This document shows, piece after piece, positions 24,085-36,200 of a stretch of DNA of 64,000 nucleotides. The stretch is from Tubulanus polymorphus. Taxonomy: Eukaryota > Nemertea > Palaeonemertea > Tubulaniformes > Tubulanidae. The stretch covers positions 15,559,307-15,623,306 of the forward strand of contig NC_134031.1 in the NCBI RefSeq assembly GCF_964204645.1, read 5' to 3'. The notes beneath the pieces were generated by a model, which was not told where the DNA came from, searched no databases, and saw only the letters and a program-made list of their open reading frames with translations. The first letter of the stretch is position 1. Each line of letters begins with the position of its first letter. Position numbers and translations under genes: made by a program.

Positions 24085-26280
24085 GGCTTAAATTTCTTCT
24101 ACATTTCAAATTACTTCGTATATACTTTTTAAGTGAATCCACGTTTCAGTGAAATATATACACCAAACACTGATTGGGAAAGTTATTTCTATATCTCTCT
24201 ATATTTGGTTTGAGAACCCTCTCTACCAGACGATGGTCGCAAGGTGTCAACCACGGAAGCAGTCTTTCTACCCGAGAACTAACAGGGATTGAAATGACCT
24301 GTCCGAGTTCGTAACGGCAGCTGAGAACCTTAAATGTTTCAAGGCTCTCATCCATACCGCCGATGTGGTCTTTTAAGTTAAAGTTTTTGAAAAAATCCAA
24401 AAAGTTTGTTTCGTTTTAGCATGCGCACCACAAATGGTATATCCATCAAAAAGCTGGCGTTGGCCTTTAACTTGGCTGAAGTTGAAGTTGAAGTGCCTAA
24501 AATTCGGTTCAAACATCATTGAAAATGACCTGATTTTCACTTCGTTCGTTGCGTAAGAAGGACCTTTGAAATTGTTTCGCCGTTTTCGGTCGATGAACAA
24601 AATGAAGCAAACCACACCGCCAACTCGGCGTAACGCGAACGCGTTATTTGCTTACAGAGGTTTTTCATCTTCAAATGAAAAGTAGCTCGTTAGTTCATCT
24701 TACCGGCCGGATATTCCCTGAAAGCTTGCCGCATCACGTCCACGCGCATGAAAGAATCAGACGAACGCTACGATGCCGAGAATTAATAACTCATGAATGT
24801 TTCAAACTTGCCAGCACGTTACTATTATACCATCAAAACAAAGGGCTGAGCGCAATTCTCGTCTCGGAGCACGTCCCGTCAATTCTAACGGCGGTGTAAA
24901 CGACCAGTAGAGATGGGGGTCAGTCGGAGAGAGTTAATCCGTTAAATCAATGGTGGTTTTACAGTGATCGATCAAGCCGACAATAGGAACCGACGATGAA
25001 GGCGCGAAGAAAGATTCCGCGCAGCAAAACCTCTGCGGGAAATATATACATTCCGATTTCAGTTCATTTTAGTATATGTTCCCACTGGTGATGTAAACCC
25101 AATTCGGGTCTTAACCCACTAACAGGCAGCGAATAGACCAAAACATGGCTGAATTCAAATTGAACCCAAAACTACGAAACGGGTGTTGGTATTATTGTAC
25201 TATCCTTATGCATAGTTGCTCGACTGAACTGAACGCGAAATTTATTGGGAATTGTTTCGTTGGCTTTTCGATGTAATGTACCAAATAACTATGACTGCGC
25301 CAGACGAAAGCCTCGTAATTTTTACATCGGGTTTTCTGTGTAATGCTTAAGATCGTCATTGATAACAAAAATAGCATCGCTATTGTTTGAAGTTCGAAGT
25401 TTGAGGGTGCATGGAAATAGTGGAACAAATGGGGGGTTGGTAGTTTTGAAATCAATGAGTTCTTAGATGTGTTCTCCCATTGTGATCGTAAACCAAATGA
25501 TATCTAGGATTCTATATATTGTGGATTTTTTTGCAGAACTCAGATTTTATGGGTTTGCGCCGGTTGCGTGCCTGTACATGTTGCAAAACAACACACAGTG
25601 TATGTCCATCGGCAAAAATATATCCGATGATCAAATCTCAAGAGACGCAGCGTCGAAGTCGTTCAATTATTAACATCTCAGGTTGACGTCACTAGAAGGA
25701 TGAGTAAAAACCGGCTATCATGTCACGGAGTACGAATTACTTCAGTTGCATCTCGCGTGTTTCGATAAACATTTTAATATTTAAACGCGAATTACCGAAA
25801 GATAGACGTTTTCTGCACGGAACATTAACTAGAAGGTCACCAGTCGGCTCGAGATACCGAAAGAACGCGCGTTTCGATGATGAAAACAAATCGGGTTTCG
25901 AATTCACGGATTCTCGAAATCTTAAGAAGTAACGGTTTATTGTGACGTCATCGCCGTTTCATCGGATGAAAAACGAGTCGTTCGGATTTAAATTGTTTTT
26001 AGCTACTCGGGTACTTGGCTGCTGTGGCAAGTGCCGTCGTCGCTGGATTTCTTCTTTTACGCAGTAAAATTCTAAAAACAAATCTGAAAGTCGTGCCAGC
26101 ATGACATCAAAATGTAAATCACTTGCACTATGCCTGAAGAGGGGATTATGTAACTAGCGAAAACGTTCGCTACAATAAATACTCATTAGAAAATTAGAAT
26201 TTTTCTGTTCTCGCTAGTAACTGTGGATTTTTAACATATGAGTTTGTGTGATTTTGACTATTTTTCGGATTGGAAAACTA
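24085..26280. other. No supported gene
   Basis: A minus-strand frame at 24146-24400 is moderately protein-like but has no recognised domain and no clear splice context. The rest is featureless apart from a ctgtggcaagtgcc fragment of the CTGTGGCAA family near 26030. Confidence 0.35.
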
Positions 26281-26420
26281 AAAATGACTAGAGAACAAAC
26301 TTGATCGAGTAGGTCTGATATTTCAGTGGCGACATCTGGCGGGATAGCTGGCAGGCCGGTTCCTCGCCATAAACGTACCGTGGCAATATTTGCATTCTAA
26401 CAGCGGCGAAAATACCCGTT
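26280..26420 (-). mobile_element. Dispersed TIR-type repeat copy
   Basis: It is the inverted relative of 10690-10760 (aacttgatcgagtaggtctg, then gatatttcagtgg, then catctggcgggatagctgg). Confidence 0.5.
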
Positions 26421-26424
26421 TCAA

Positions 26425-28430
26425 TTTTCGAAAAGCGGGGCGATTTCACATCGACATTTAGCGCCCCCGCGGCAACGTACGGTTCAAAAGAATCCGATAC
26501 GTACAAATAGTCTAGCTTGATTTTCATCATTTCAAATGGCTCTTTTCTCATTCTCCGCGCAGTTCGTGCGCTTCCGTTTGTAGAAAGTATATTGACAATG
26601 CCGCGAGAAAATTATGCGTCTAATGCGTCAGAACGAAAATATAACTAATCAAGCAGCGACGGTCCTCCGTGATTCTTTTAAAAGCGCGCATTATTAATAT
26701 TGTATTACATTTAGGGACTCGAGGAGGGGCGGTTGTGATGATGAGTTCCTCGATTGCGATGCACCATTAACGTAATGACGGTCGGCTGATGGGAAAAAAC
26801 CGCTTTGTCGCACGTGAGGTTGCAAGCCTTCCAAGAATTCTATATACACGGCTAATCTTCGACAAACTGTTGTACAAAGAGGATTTATAGGCAGATGAAC
26901 ACGGCCATCAGTTACCAATAACGCCTTAATATACGCGTCGTCTTCTTACTAAATCGTCGTAACCATTTTTTGCCATTTTTGTTCTCTAATTTCGGCGCCA
27001 TGATTTTACTCTTCGACAGCAGGGGCCGTTCAACGGGTCAAATTTATTTAACGGAAAGGACAGGCTATGAACAGAGATTGAGAGAAAAAACCTAAACGGG
27101 TCCCGACTAACTCCACTATAAGAAGACTGTAAATTGTATATGAGTGACACCTCATGTTCATTGTATATGGGTGACACGCGTTCACGTACATTAAATCTCG
27201 TCTAAAACTCAGACACGGTTTACTCAAACAAGAGTTTGAAATCATTTTATTTAACTGTTAAAGTATTTGCCGATCCGTACGTAGCTAGGACCAACATTCC
27301 AGGTCATATTCTGTGCTATCACCAATACAGCCGTTGAAATTATTGCAACGCTTTAAAGTGTCCTCAGTTGTATAATTGTGCATATCAATTGATAGCTCTC
27401 GCTGCTAACTGTGTCGGTATGCCGATCCCAGGGCCAAATTCGGTTTCTCGTAGCTAGTCGACTAGTGGTCGGAACTAATAACCGAACGCGCTATAGTTCG
27501 GTCGTGACGTATTTCACAGTGTCGGCCATCTTGGAAATGGGTCGGAACTATAGCGACTGTACTCAATCCTGTGGTCGACCGTTTACGGACCATAGTTCCG
27601 ACTAACGGACATTCGGTTTCGTTTAGTTCGACTATAGTTGACTAACTCTGATAACCAAAGTTCGCCCAGTTTGTCCGATTTGGGCGAGTTCTCGTTTTTT
27701 ATTTGCTCTGTTGTACAACTAAATCTGCCCTTTCCGACCTACCGTCGTTCGCGGGCTTCAAAATCAATATATCAGAATCTCTGTATATCACCAATCTAAA
27801 GTACGGACTGAATTCGCATAATAAGCGGTCTGACTTCGAATATCAACTAGATCATCGAGTGATAAGAACGAACGTTGGCGCACTTCCCCAGTGGATTCAT
27901 TTTTGCGACGAAACAATTCCAGCGCGATAGAAATTCGAATTCGAAATTGAAATCGCGTTCGGCGACGCGCAAAAATGCTAACTCGTCAAAAACGTCTGAG
28001 CGCGTTTCGCACGTTAGAACGCGCGGCGACACCACTCCCGCTCGGCGGATAACATGAAATAAATCAAATTGTCGACCGTATATCCAGCGCTCAATTGACG
28101 TGTATTCAAAAATCGAGCGCGACTTAAAAAAAGGAAATCAATCGACGATGCTGTAATTGTGATTTAGTTGCGACGATCGCATGTTTTATCGGTTTATCTC
28201 ATATAGACATTGGCTCCATAAAACGCGCCACAATCACCCGTCGACTTCATCCGCGCGTGCGACAGTCAATGACTGAGTACGCAATTCATATCTCGCTCAA
28301 TTCCTTTATTCTTTTGTTATTCTCGCGCCGAGTTTGAGACGACGCGCAAGCTGTCTGCCATTACTTCATGACGTCAACAACTCATTAACTCATGCGATAA
28401 TTGATATTTCCTGAAACGTATTGCATATCG
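26425..28430. other. Gene-free stretch
   Basis: No supported exon. Around 27470-27640 the words cggaac, ctatag and gttcg recur in both orientations (ggtcggaactaataaccg, ggaccatagttccgac), giving locally palindromic sequence without a clear element boundary. Confidence 0.4.
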
Positions 28431-28432
28431 CG

Positions 28433-28558
<126 letters not shown>

Positions 28559-28744
28559 GTAATTAATTTGCATCGTGGTGGACGCGATAGACGAGGCAGA
28601 ACGCGCGAACACGAGTGAAATTGGCAGCGAATCTAAACTTAATGATAAATTTGGTTTCGTATCTGTCTAGAAGAAGGCTTCATAATCAATCAACACGCCT
28701 ATACGTCATCAAATCGATGTGGTGTATGATGTATACTAGCCTTC

Positions 28745-29152
28745 CGCCAGATGTCGCGACTTACAACTAGGTCTTCTGATTGAATATGACCCACTTGTAA
28801 TACTTTAGGTGATGAAACCCATTTTCTGTTTGACTGTACCTTACTTAACGAACCCCGCAAAAACTATTTGAATTTGAATACCTTTAATACCTTTGATATT
28901 CTGAAAAACCCAACGGTCCAATTAGCTCAATTCATTAAGACCGGCTTAGATGTGTATAGATCCCTCCAATAGTATATGTAGTACTGTAAATGGTTGATGT
29001 ATATATATTTTGTTACGTTTTCGTTCTCTAAATTTTAATCACTTCAGTGTTGTTTTGTAAATATTTGTATATACATGTGTAACAGTTTTCCTCCATATAC
29101 CATGGGAATGGTTGGAGTGTAAATAAAATCGTAATCGTAATCGTAATCGTTA
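28745..29152 (+). mobile_element. CR1/L2-like LINE 3' end with TCGTAA tail
   Basis: A frame reads CNTLGDETHFLFDC, then ends FIKTGLDVYRSLQ and stop at about 28970. This is the zinc-binding and extreme C-terminal part of a non-LTR RT ORF. The 3' UTR ends with aataaaa followed by (TCGTAA)n at 29129-29150, the microsatellite type of tail known from CR1/L2 clades. Stops upstream of the Cys show a dead, 5'-truncated copy. Confidence 0.8.
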
Positions 29153-29480
29153 TCTTACATTTCAGTTTTTAATTGCACTCTACTGAATGAAATCCGCGAA
29201 AACATGTTGAATTTGAACTCTTCAGGCAATCTTGATATTCTATCAAATCCTACTATCCACTTCATAAGAATTCATAAAACAAGGCTTAGATGTATATTGT
29301 TCTATCCAATGATTAGTATGTTGTAAATAGTGTATGTATGTTTTGTTGACAACTTTGTAAAATTTTATCAAGACAAGTTTATATTTTCTGTTAAAAAATA
29401 TTGTATATTTCATAGTCTCCCTCCATGCATGCACCACAAAAATGGTTGGATTGTAAATAAAATCCTAATCCTAATATTTA
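29153..29480 (+). mobile_element. Second, adjacent CR1/L2-like LINE 3' end
   Basis: It reads LNCTLLNEIRENMLNLN and later NPTIHFI, homologous to TLLNEPRKNYLNLN and NPTVQLA of the upstream copy, and has the same catgcac...atggttgga.tgtaaataaaat 3' end. The tail here is (TCCTAA)n. The two copies are directly abutted head to tail. Confidence 0.75.
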
Positions 29481-29484
29481 CCTT

Positions 29485-29610
29485 GCTTGTTATAGTCCTG
29501 AAATGTTTTAATTTTTCTCTTAATGTAAACATTTGTAAACGAAATTCTTTTCCCTCCACATACCAAGTAAGGAGAGTAATAAAATTAATCTATCTTATCT
29601 TATACGTTAA
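29485..29610 (+). mobile_element. Third LINE 3' tail fragment
   Basis: A short 3' UTR-like piece (ccctccacataccaagtaag, then gagagtaataaaatta) ends in a (TATCT)n-like tail. It has the same layout as the two preceding copies but no remaining coding sequence. Confidence 0.5.
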
Positions 29611-30215
29611 CTTCCCAAATCTAAATTCAATCTTACCACAGTAAAGAGTACATTGGGCGGGGTGCTTCATTCGCCCTTGCATTACTCAGTAATCTCAGTT
29701 TGAGAGTGCAACATGCAGCGCGAAGGTTCAGCGTCCTAATGTGTTCTTTTATATTCATAGTCACAAAGGGAGAAATTTTTACGATTCAATTTTACTTAAG
29801 AACAAGAAAACCAAATATACAGTTTATTTATGCCTAGAAAAATAAAACATATATTGATTGATTTTGTCGAAAATAAACCATGTATTAAAGATTACGTGAT
29901 AATAAAGATCAATAAAGTTATTTTGGATTTGAATATTAATGATTGAATTGAGTTGACCGGCAACCAGTCTAGCCCCGATGTGCACATCCTGTCAAAAATA
30001 TTTATCAAAATATATCAGAAATGAAATAATATTTATGAAATATATCGAATACAAAACAAACGCCAAACACAATTATAATTGGTATTTTTAAACGCCAATA
30101 TCGATGACGTAGTGCACATCGACTCATACACAACCCTTTAAATAACGCATAGGTATCGATGTATATGAACATAATTGTTATCGGTTTTTAGGGCATCAAA
30201 ATGTTGGTCTGAGAG
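29611..30215. other. AT-rich stretch with possible LINE tails
   Basis: Sequences such as aataaaacatatattgattgatt and gatcaataaagttattttggat resemble retroelement 3' ends, but I cannot define an element. No gene seen. Confidence 0.3.
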
Positions 30216-30219
30216 TGCG

Positions 30220-30265
30220 GATGAGCGAAGCCTCACTTGCCACAGAAATAGAATCCTCGATTACC
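30220..30265 (+). repeat. CTTGCCACAG-family repeat fragment
   Basis: The stretch gaagcctcacttgccacag followed by aaatagaatcctcgatt matches the ends of the elements at 16505 and 23635. Confidence 0.45.
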
Positions 30266-30768
30266 ACACTTACATTACCTCGACAACTCACAAATACAAA
30301 CACAATACTATGAATTTCGTATGTATCATGTCTATTCAAGTTGACGCCTAATTACTCGTTTGTTGTTCATTGTTTGTTGGTTAGTTTCAACGCGCACAAG
30401 TTCCAGGCACATCAAAAACCGAAACTCGCTTACCACCATCGCTCATTCCCGCCACCGGGCATTCAGTCACGTGCGAGGTGTCGTTTTTTTCAGTTTATTT
30501 CATTCATTGAAATCTACTCCCGACGATAGCGCGCAGTCGCGGAGTCGAATTACAATTGCGTTGAACATTAGTTTTTAGCGGAAAAGTGACATTACTCGGT
30601 CGACGCCCTGCCTAATAGATCCGATTTCTGCGCCTAACAAATGTTTGCTTTCCAGGATCTGGTTCCCACTTTAAAAGCGGTATTTTTCTCTTCTATTTCA
30701 CTACATGCATCGGTGAAGTTATTTGCTTCGGTTTATTTCGGATAAGATTTCTGCGCCTGATGGTAAGA

Positions 30769-31034
30769 TTACAAAGTATTAAGTGACAATAAGCGCCTCA
30801 GATGTCTTGAGGCCTGAAATGCCGTATGAGAACACGGTAAACAGAACAATGTCAGCCTTTCAGTAATTCTTAGCTGCTCCCAAACTTTAGAAATATTTCT
30901 ATCGGGCATTCGCACGGAGATGTTGTATCTCGCGTGTAAACCTGACCCGAACCACAGACCACTCTTGTCATATTTGGTGTCGACTATAGGCACGGACTCA
31001 TTTTGCACCATAAACTGTAATGCCTGGGCCTTAT
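30769..31034 (-). CDS. Candidate coding exon, unknown product
   Basis: On the minus strand a clean acceptor (ttaatttttccag) precedes an open frame of 88 codons ending at a TAA at 30769-30771. The product begins DKAQALQFMVQNESVPIVDT and contains SGLWFGSGLHARYNISVRMP. Composition and third-base pattern look protein-like, but I recognise no family. The acceptor requires one base from an upstream exon, while the nearest upstream minus-strand exon (32757-33063) ends with two bases. The two cannot be joined directly. It could be an exon of that gene with a missing intermediate exon, a piece of another gene or a transposon relic. Confidence 0.3.
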
Positions 31035-31039
31035 CTGGA

Positions 31040-32750
31040 AAAATTAACCCGCGCAGAAAAAACACTCGTGCGATCGCGAATAGGCCGCATTGGATGTAAT
31101 TCTCATATGGCAGATGGCAGCAGTTTCTTCATGCCCCTGACGGTGGACGGCTATCATCTGCTAGCGGAAACGGTGTAACATTTAACAGCTGTACATATCA
31201 CAGGAAATTAACGATTATTGAACCCAGAAGTGAAACGTTTAACGGCAATCAATAGTATTAACGATATTGCGGATATATATCGTTCTGCTTATAATGGCGC
31301 CATCAATGAATGACTATTCGCCATGCTTTCGGCTATGACTGGCACTTAAGTAGAAAAAAAATGATCTTCTTTATTCAAGTGAAAATTGGGCCGTAATAGT
31401 ATAAGCCAATTCCTAGCTCAGAGGATCCGGGTAATTCGGAAAACCGAGGTCCAGAGGAAAAGAAAAGTATTTTTCAGATAAAGCAGCCATTTAATAAGCT
31501 CCTATTTATTGGCTCCCACCCTCATTATTAGATACTTTTGAAGAAATACATCCTGATATTTGCAATTTCGAAAAGGATTGAAGTGTCAGATTTGCGGATT
31601 TCAATGATCTTTGACTTAATGAAGAGGGCACCTTCGATTGGAAGGCAGGGATAGCCTATGTAGCTAAGAAGCCTATTGCTGTGTGTAGCTCGTGGCCCTT
31701 TTGAACACGTGATTTTAGAATAATATTTTAACGCTGTGGCGTTGATTAAACTCATTTCGCAGTCGGTGTCAACTCCTTAGTAGCATAGCGGTATAGTTCA
31801 TGTTGCTATCAAAGGTCACCGGATACTGTCAAGTAAATGTCACCTTACGCCAATAAAAGCAAAGTCTGATGTGCAGATGAAAGTCTTCGGCAAACAGCGC
31901 GCAAAGATGAACAGAGCGCATCTTTAGGCGCGATATAATTTTTTCTTTGAAGCTGCTCAATCGTCTTGGCTGTCGACGAACAACGTCGCAAAAAAACAAT
32001 AGCAACCATGAATTATTTTCAAGTCTATCGAATATCGCTGTTTAATTCCCTCGCGTGCCGCAGGTGCCGAGAAGTAATAAGCGACGAATACGGCTCGATT
32101 ACGCTGGCACAGTAGTGCAAATACGTTTTCGGGCAGGAAAGTGACTTCCAATTCCCGAGGTATGTCATAAAATACGTTCGTGGTTTATGAAAGGTAAAGG
32201 CATACGGTATTCTAGATATACGTCCGCTTGAGTTAGGATCAAAAACTGAAACGTTATTGCAAAAATGGAAAATATCATTTTATGAAATTTCGGCGTTGTA
32301 TAGGGGCTTTTTATCATATTGTAGATTTGAGCTAAATCCACATGATAACACTTCTCAAACAAGTCCTTCGGGTTACACGGAAACGATTCACTGGGTTCAC
32401 AATGTCATGACGAACCAATGTGGTTTCAATCGTATTCTCTAGCCTTCGGTTGAACTCCTGTATGAAAATGAAAGGCTGCATCAAAGCGACTCGCTTAATG
32501 ACTATCTCGATGCAAATACGCCGAGACAGTTAATCCAAAAGGCATTGAATTTACAAAACTAAACGAGCTTTAAACTTCTGATGTTACACCGCCTCCAGGT
32601 GCACCAGCTTGCTAAATACACATGAAACCCGTTTGCATAATCGACTACAGTGTGACAGAAAACGTGGATATTCAAATTGAGTATAAAGCAACAAAATATG
32701 AAATGAGGTATTATATACTGAAAAAAAGAGGATAAGTTTGAATTGAGTGA
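31040..32750. other. Probable intron and unassigned sequence
   Basis: If the gene starting at 33004 continues leftward, this is its first coding intron. Minus-strand frames at 31528-31755 and 31957-32151 are possible exons but show no acceptor-donor pair that fits in phase, so they are not called. Confidence 0.3.
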
Positions 32751-32756
32751 ACTTAC

Positions 32757-33291
32757 TCGCTATCGTCGGTTTCGTCGACAACGGGCACCGCACTCATCTT
32801 ACGGAAGAATCTCGGTGACCGAGGCGTCCGGGGTGACCTTGGTGACCTTGGTGACGGAGATCTACTTCCGTCTCCTTCGCTTCCGTAGCCGGCCATCGGC
32901 AGTACGCCTAAAAACATCGACTCCTTCACCATCGATTCCAAACTACCGGTCTCGTGAAAGGTTTTCGCTTTTGGCATGTTTAGTTTCTCGCGTATCTTTT
33001 CCATCTCTTCTCACGCGCCAGAAATGAACATCTTCAAGCGGCTTCGAAGCCTCAATCTACGGACTGAAACAATAAAGCAAAACTGCAATTTCACTTTCTT
33101 CCTGCGAAGGTATGGCCAAAAATCTATCGATGGCGCCGACACGAGAACCGTCCGCCGTGTCAGACAATAACGGCTTAAGACTTATCTACACGATTTATGT
33201 GTATCCCGAGTCGATCTGAAGACAAACGGCACATTAACAGTAGAGCTCTTACCTCGTCCACTAACGGGTACTTCTGGTCGATAAGCCCGGT
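32757..33291 (-). CDS. 5' end of a gene for an unrecognised Ser-Pro-Arg repeat protein (partial)
   Basis: An exon spans 33063-32757. It opens after the acceptor tttattgtttcag and ends at the donor GA|gtaagt. The CDS starts at ATG 33004-33002; an in-frame TGA lies 6 nt upstream of it and all three frames are closed in the exon's 5' part, so this ATG decides the start. The 82 complete codons give MEKIREKLNM, an amphipathic N-terminus, then SESMFLG-like hydrophobic sequence near 29-37. A low-complexity SP/TP-R repeat covers residues 49-65, and an acidic tail VVDETDDSE ends the exon in phase 2. The SP repeat offers proline-directed kinase or SH3-type sites (inference). A possible 39-nt non-coding exon lies at 33253-33291 between an ag acceptor and the donor gtaaga. 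Downstream exons left of 32757 could not be assigned. Function unknown. Confidence 0.5.
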
Positions 33292-33299
33292 CTGTTATG

Positions 33300-36200
33300 A
33301 ATAAGAAAATGACCAATGTATGATAAGTTTATATAGTCTCTCTCTCTCCCCCTCTCGGCGGTATAATAGCGCGCTGGTTTTTTAACTGATGGCCGAGTCG
33401 TTAAGATATCTTTCGCTTAGTTTCAACGTCACGCTGTTGCGTACAGAAGCGTAAAACGCTCTTGCGCCAAGAACACAGCGTCGTTATCCTAATTCCGGGA
33501 TTAGAGAAGTGCCGTTAATCCCTTGTCAGATGCAGCAGGGGTTTATCGGAGCGACTGTTTTGATGTTTTTCTCCCTTCCGATAAACGTGTACGGTTCCGT
33601 TACTGTCGAAAACAACAACAAGAAAAAATACGAACCGTATCAAAGAAAACCGTGATCGGAAATGGTAATTACAAAGGGTTTTGTGCGATGTTGTTGGCCG
33701 TGGTACGATCGCGAAACGGTTGGCCCCCGCCTATCATAACCGGTCAGTTCGAAAGGTCTTTCTCTCATCTCTTTCGCGGGATCTACTTCCTAAATTGGTT
33801 ATTTCAGAGATATAAATCGTATACAATATGATCAAAGCAATTGCCAAAAGCTTTGACATCTGAGTTTCGATGGATACTAAGAAGATCGCTTCGGAGTTGC
33901 AATTGATCTCGGTGATGGTTGGTTTTTTTTCTATCAGATCAAAGCCGCTTTTTCATTTACACGAAATTGCATAAAAAGCTATGTACGTAATATATAGATG
34001 TTTACGCGTGAAGTCGTAAGGATATAGAGTAAGTTCTATTTCGGGTTGAGACGGAAAGCCCCTAGTTGATTGTAGACCCATTCATATGACTCCCACTGAA
34101 TCCCCTTAATCTGACATCATCAAATTGCCTAGTATACTGATGAGATTCTTTTTTGGAAAAATTTCGAATTTAGTCGAGCAAAAATGTCGATCGTAAAAGA
34201 CCGACGGACTTACCTTTCACAAAGCGTAATTCACAATCGGGTTCTTCACTCGCCAAGATGCGTTACCAGTTTCCAGCGGCGACTAAATGTAACGCTTTCG
34301 TAGCTCTGTTTTCATTTACATCAACACGAAGTGTGATCTGTTGATATTCGCACTTATCGCGATGCGGTTATTATGCAAAACAGCGTTATTTACGTCATAC
34401 GAGATGTAATACTTTAAAGAATATGAACGTTCGTTACAGCGGTAGAAAAATATACGTAATATTGCGATTGCCGTTATTCAATTTTAAATGCAAAAAATAA
34501 GTTCCGATAATATATGTATATAAGCTTTTTTCGATCGAGTATACAGTATCAATAAAACTTTGTGCGATTGAAATAGTTACTCATGCTACGTAGTAATATG
34601 ATTATAAATGGTTCGCTCGCTTGTGAGGAGTCGATGTGCGATATGACAACACGATAAGTCAAGATCAAAGTTGCATATAGGATGGTTATACAGATATATA
34701 TATATATATTATGATATTCGTATGACGTATATTCGTAATTCAACAGCGAAATCTAAAGTTCATAGGTTTCCCGCCTGCAGTGTTGCCTGTAATACGGAAG
34801 AGCAGGCACATAGCGAAACGTCCCAGCAACAGCGAAACAATAATTTTGTGCGATGCGTCGGAAACGAATTTCCATCGATACTGACGACTATAATCGGACT
34901 GCGACGGGTCTCTCGTTTAGCAGTATTCAAGACCAGTAGATTATAAAAGTACAACACACGCGTATACACATTACAAAATCCGATTTACAGATGTGGAATG
35001 AGCAGCGATTCCTGATTCCTATACGCGAAGCATTTTTGACGCGCGCGGTAGAATCCCCGATTGTCAAATATGTCGTTTTACTCGAACGCAGCAATCCCGG
35101 TGAGTGTCGCCCGCGTTGATGTTCGTTGCACTGCAGTCGATCTGAAAAATAACAAAAACGAAAGAACTGTATAAACGAAAACAAAGGATCGATCGGTGAA
35201 GTGTCTAGGCACCGTTCTGTCACAGAGCCGGGTGTCACTAAATACCGCGTCGAAATATCGCCGCAAACGACTACGACGCTATACCGTTCATCTTTCTCTC
35301 TGTGAACGAGCTGATTTGCCGCGGTTTATTATCAGATTAAGCATCAATTTAGTCCGTGTTTTCTTCTATAGTATTCCCTGGCGGACGTTTCTTAGCCGAA
35401 AATAGAAAAATTCCTCGAAAATTTAGGGCTGAAACAATAGCGCGAAGTATTCGATTACGACGATCGGAAGCGACGGTTGTTTGCTCGTCACAAAACTGTT
35501 TTCATTAGCCTTCGGGGAGCGCATGCGAATGACATATATATCGGCCGAATTGGCGAATGGGCTAATCGATCCCGTGAAGACTGATTAGACCTCGAGGACC
35601 ACTGGCAATCAGGCAAACAGTTCCGTACATAAAATTACTTCTCCCACAGTGACATTTCACGCGCCTAAAGCGACGACCGAGGCCAATTTCTCGTCTTGAG
35701 ATGCGTGCGTGTTAGGCAGATTTATGGGCGCTTCTTGCCAATTGACTCCGTCTAACATAAACCAGTTTTATAAGCGATCGCGGCCAGCAACCGAGGAGCG
35801 CGCGTCTAGCTATCACGAAATTGCATTTTCCATTTAACATCTTTCCAAGTTCTCTTTTCTGGCACGTTTCGCCTTGTTTGGTAAGTGTTAATCGATGCGA
35901 AACACGCCATTCGGAATTTAATGTATGTTTCAAATTCATCGGCTTTCGCTAGATAAAGAGCAATAATGCGTATTGAATAGATTATACGACTGCCCTGGCA
36001 AATTGGCAGTAGCAATCTATCATCTACCGGAAAACATAATTTTGCTCACGGGGAAGAGGGGGATAGAACTTTGTTTATCGCTCTATGCTTCGAAATAGTA
36101 TATGAACTTTTGCGACCTCCTTGAGGCGGTGAAGTTTTGCCCGCGCGCGTGCACACTATATTCCGGCACTCGGCAACGGCCACGGCGCCAACCGTCATGC

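Noticed and set aside
24146-24615. Two overlapping minus-strand ORFs as a possible gene
   Set aside because: No domain recognised, no clean splice sites linking them, and starts only at non-ATG codons.
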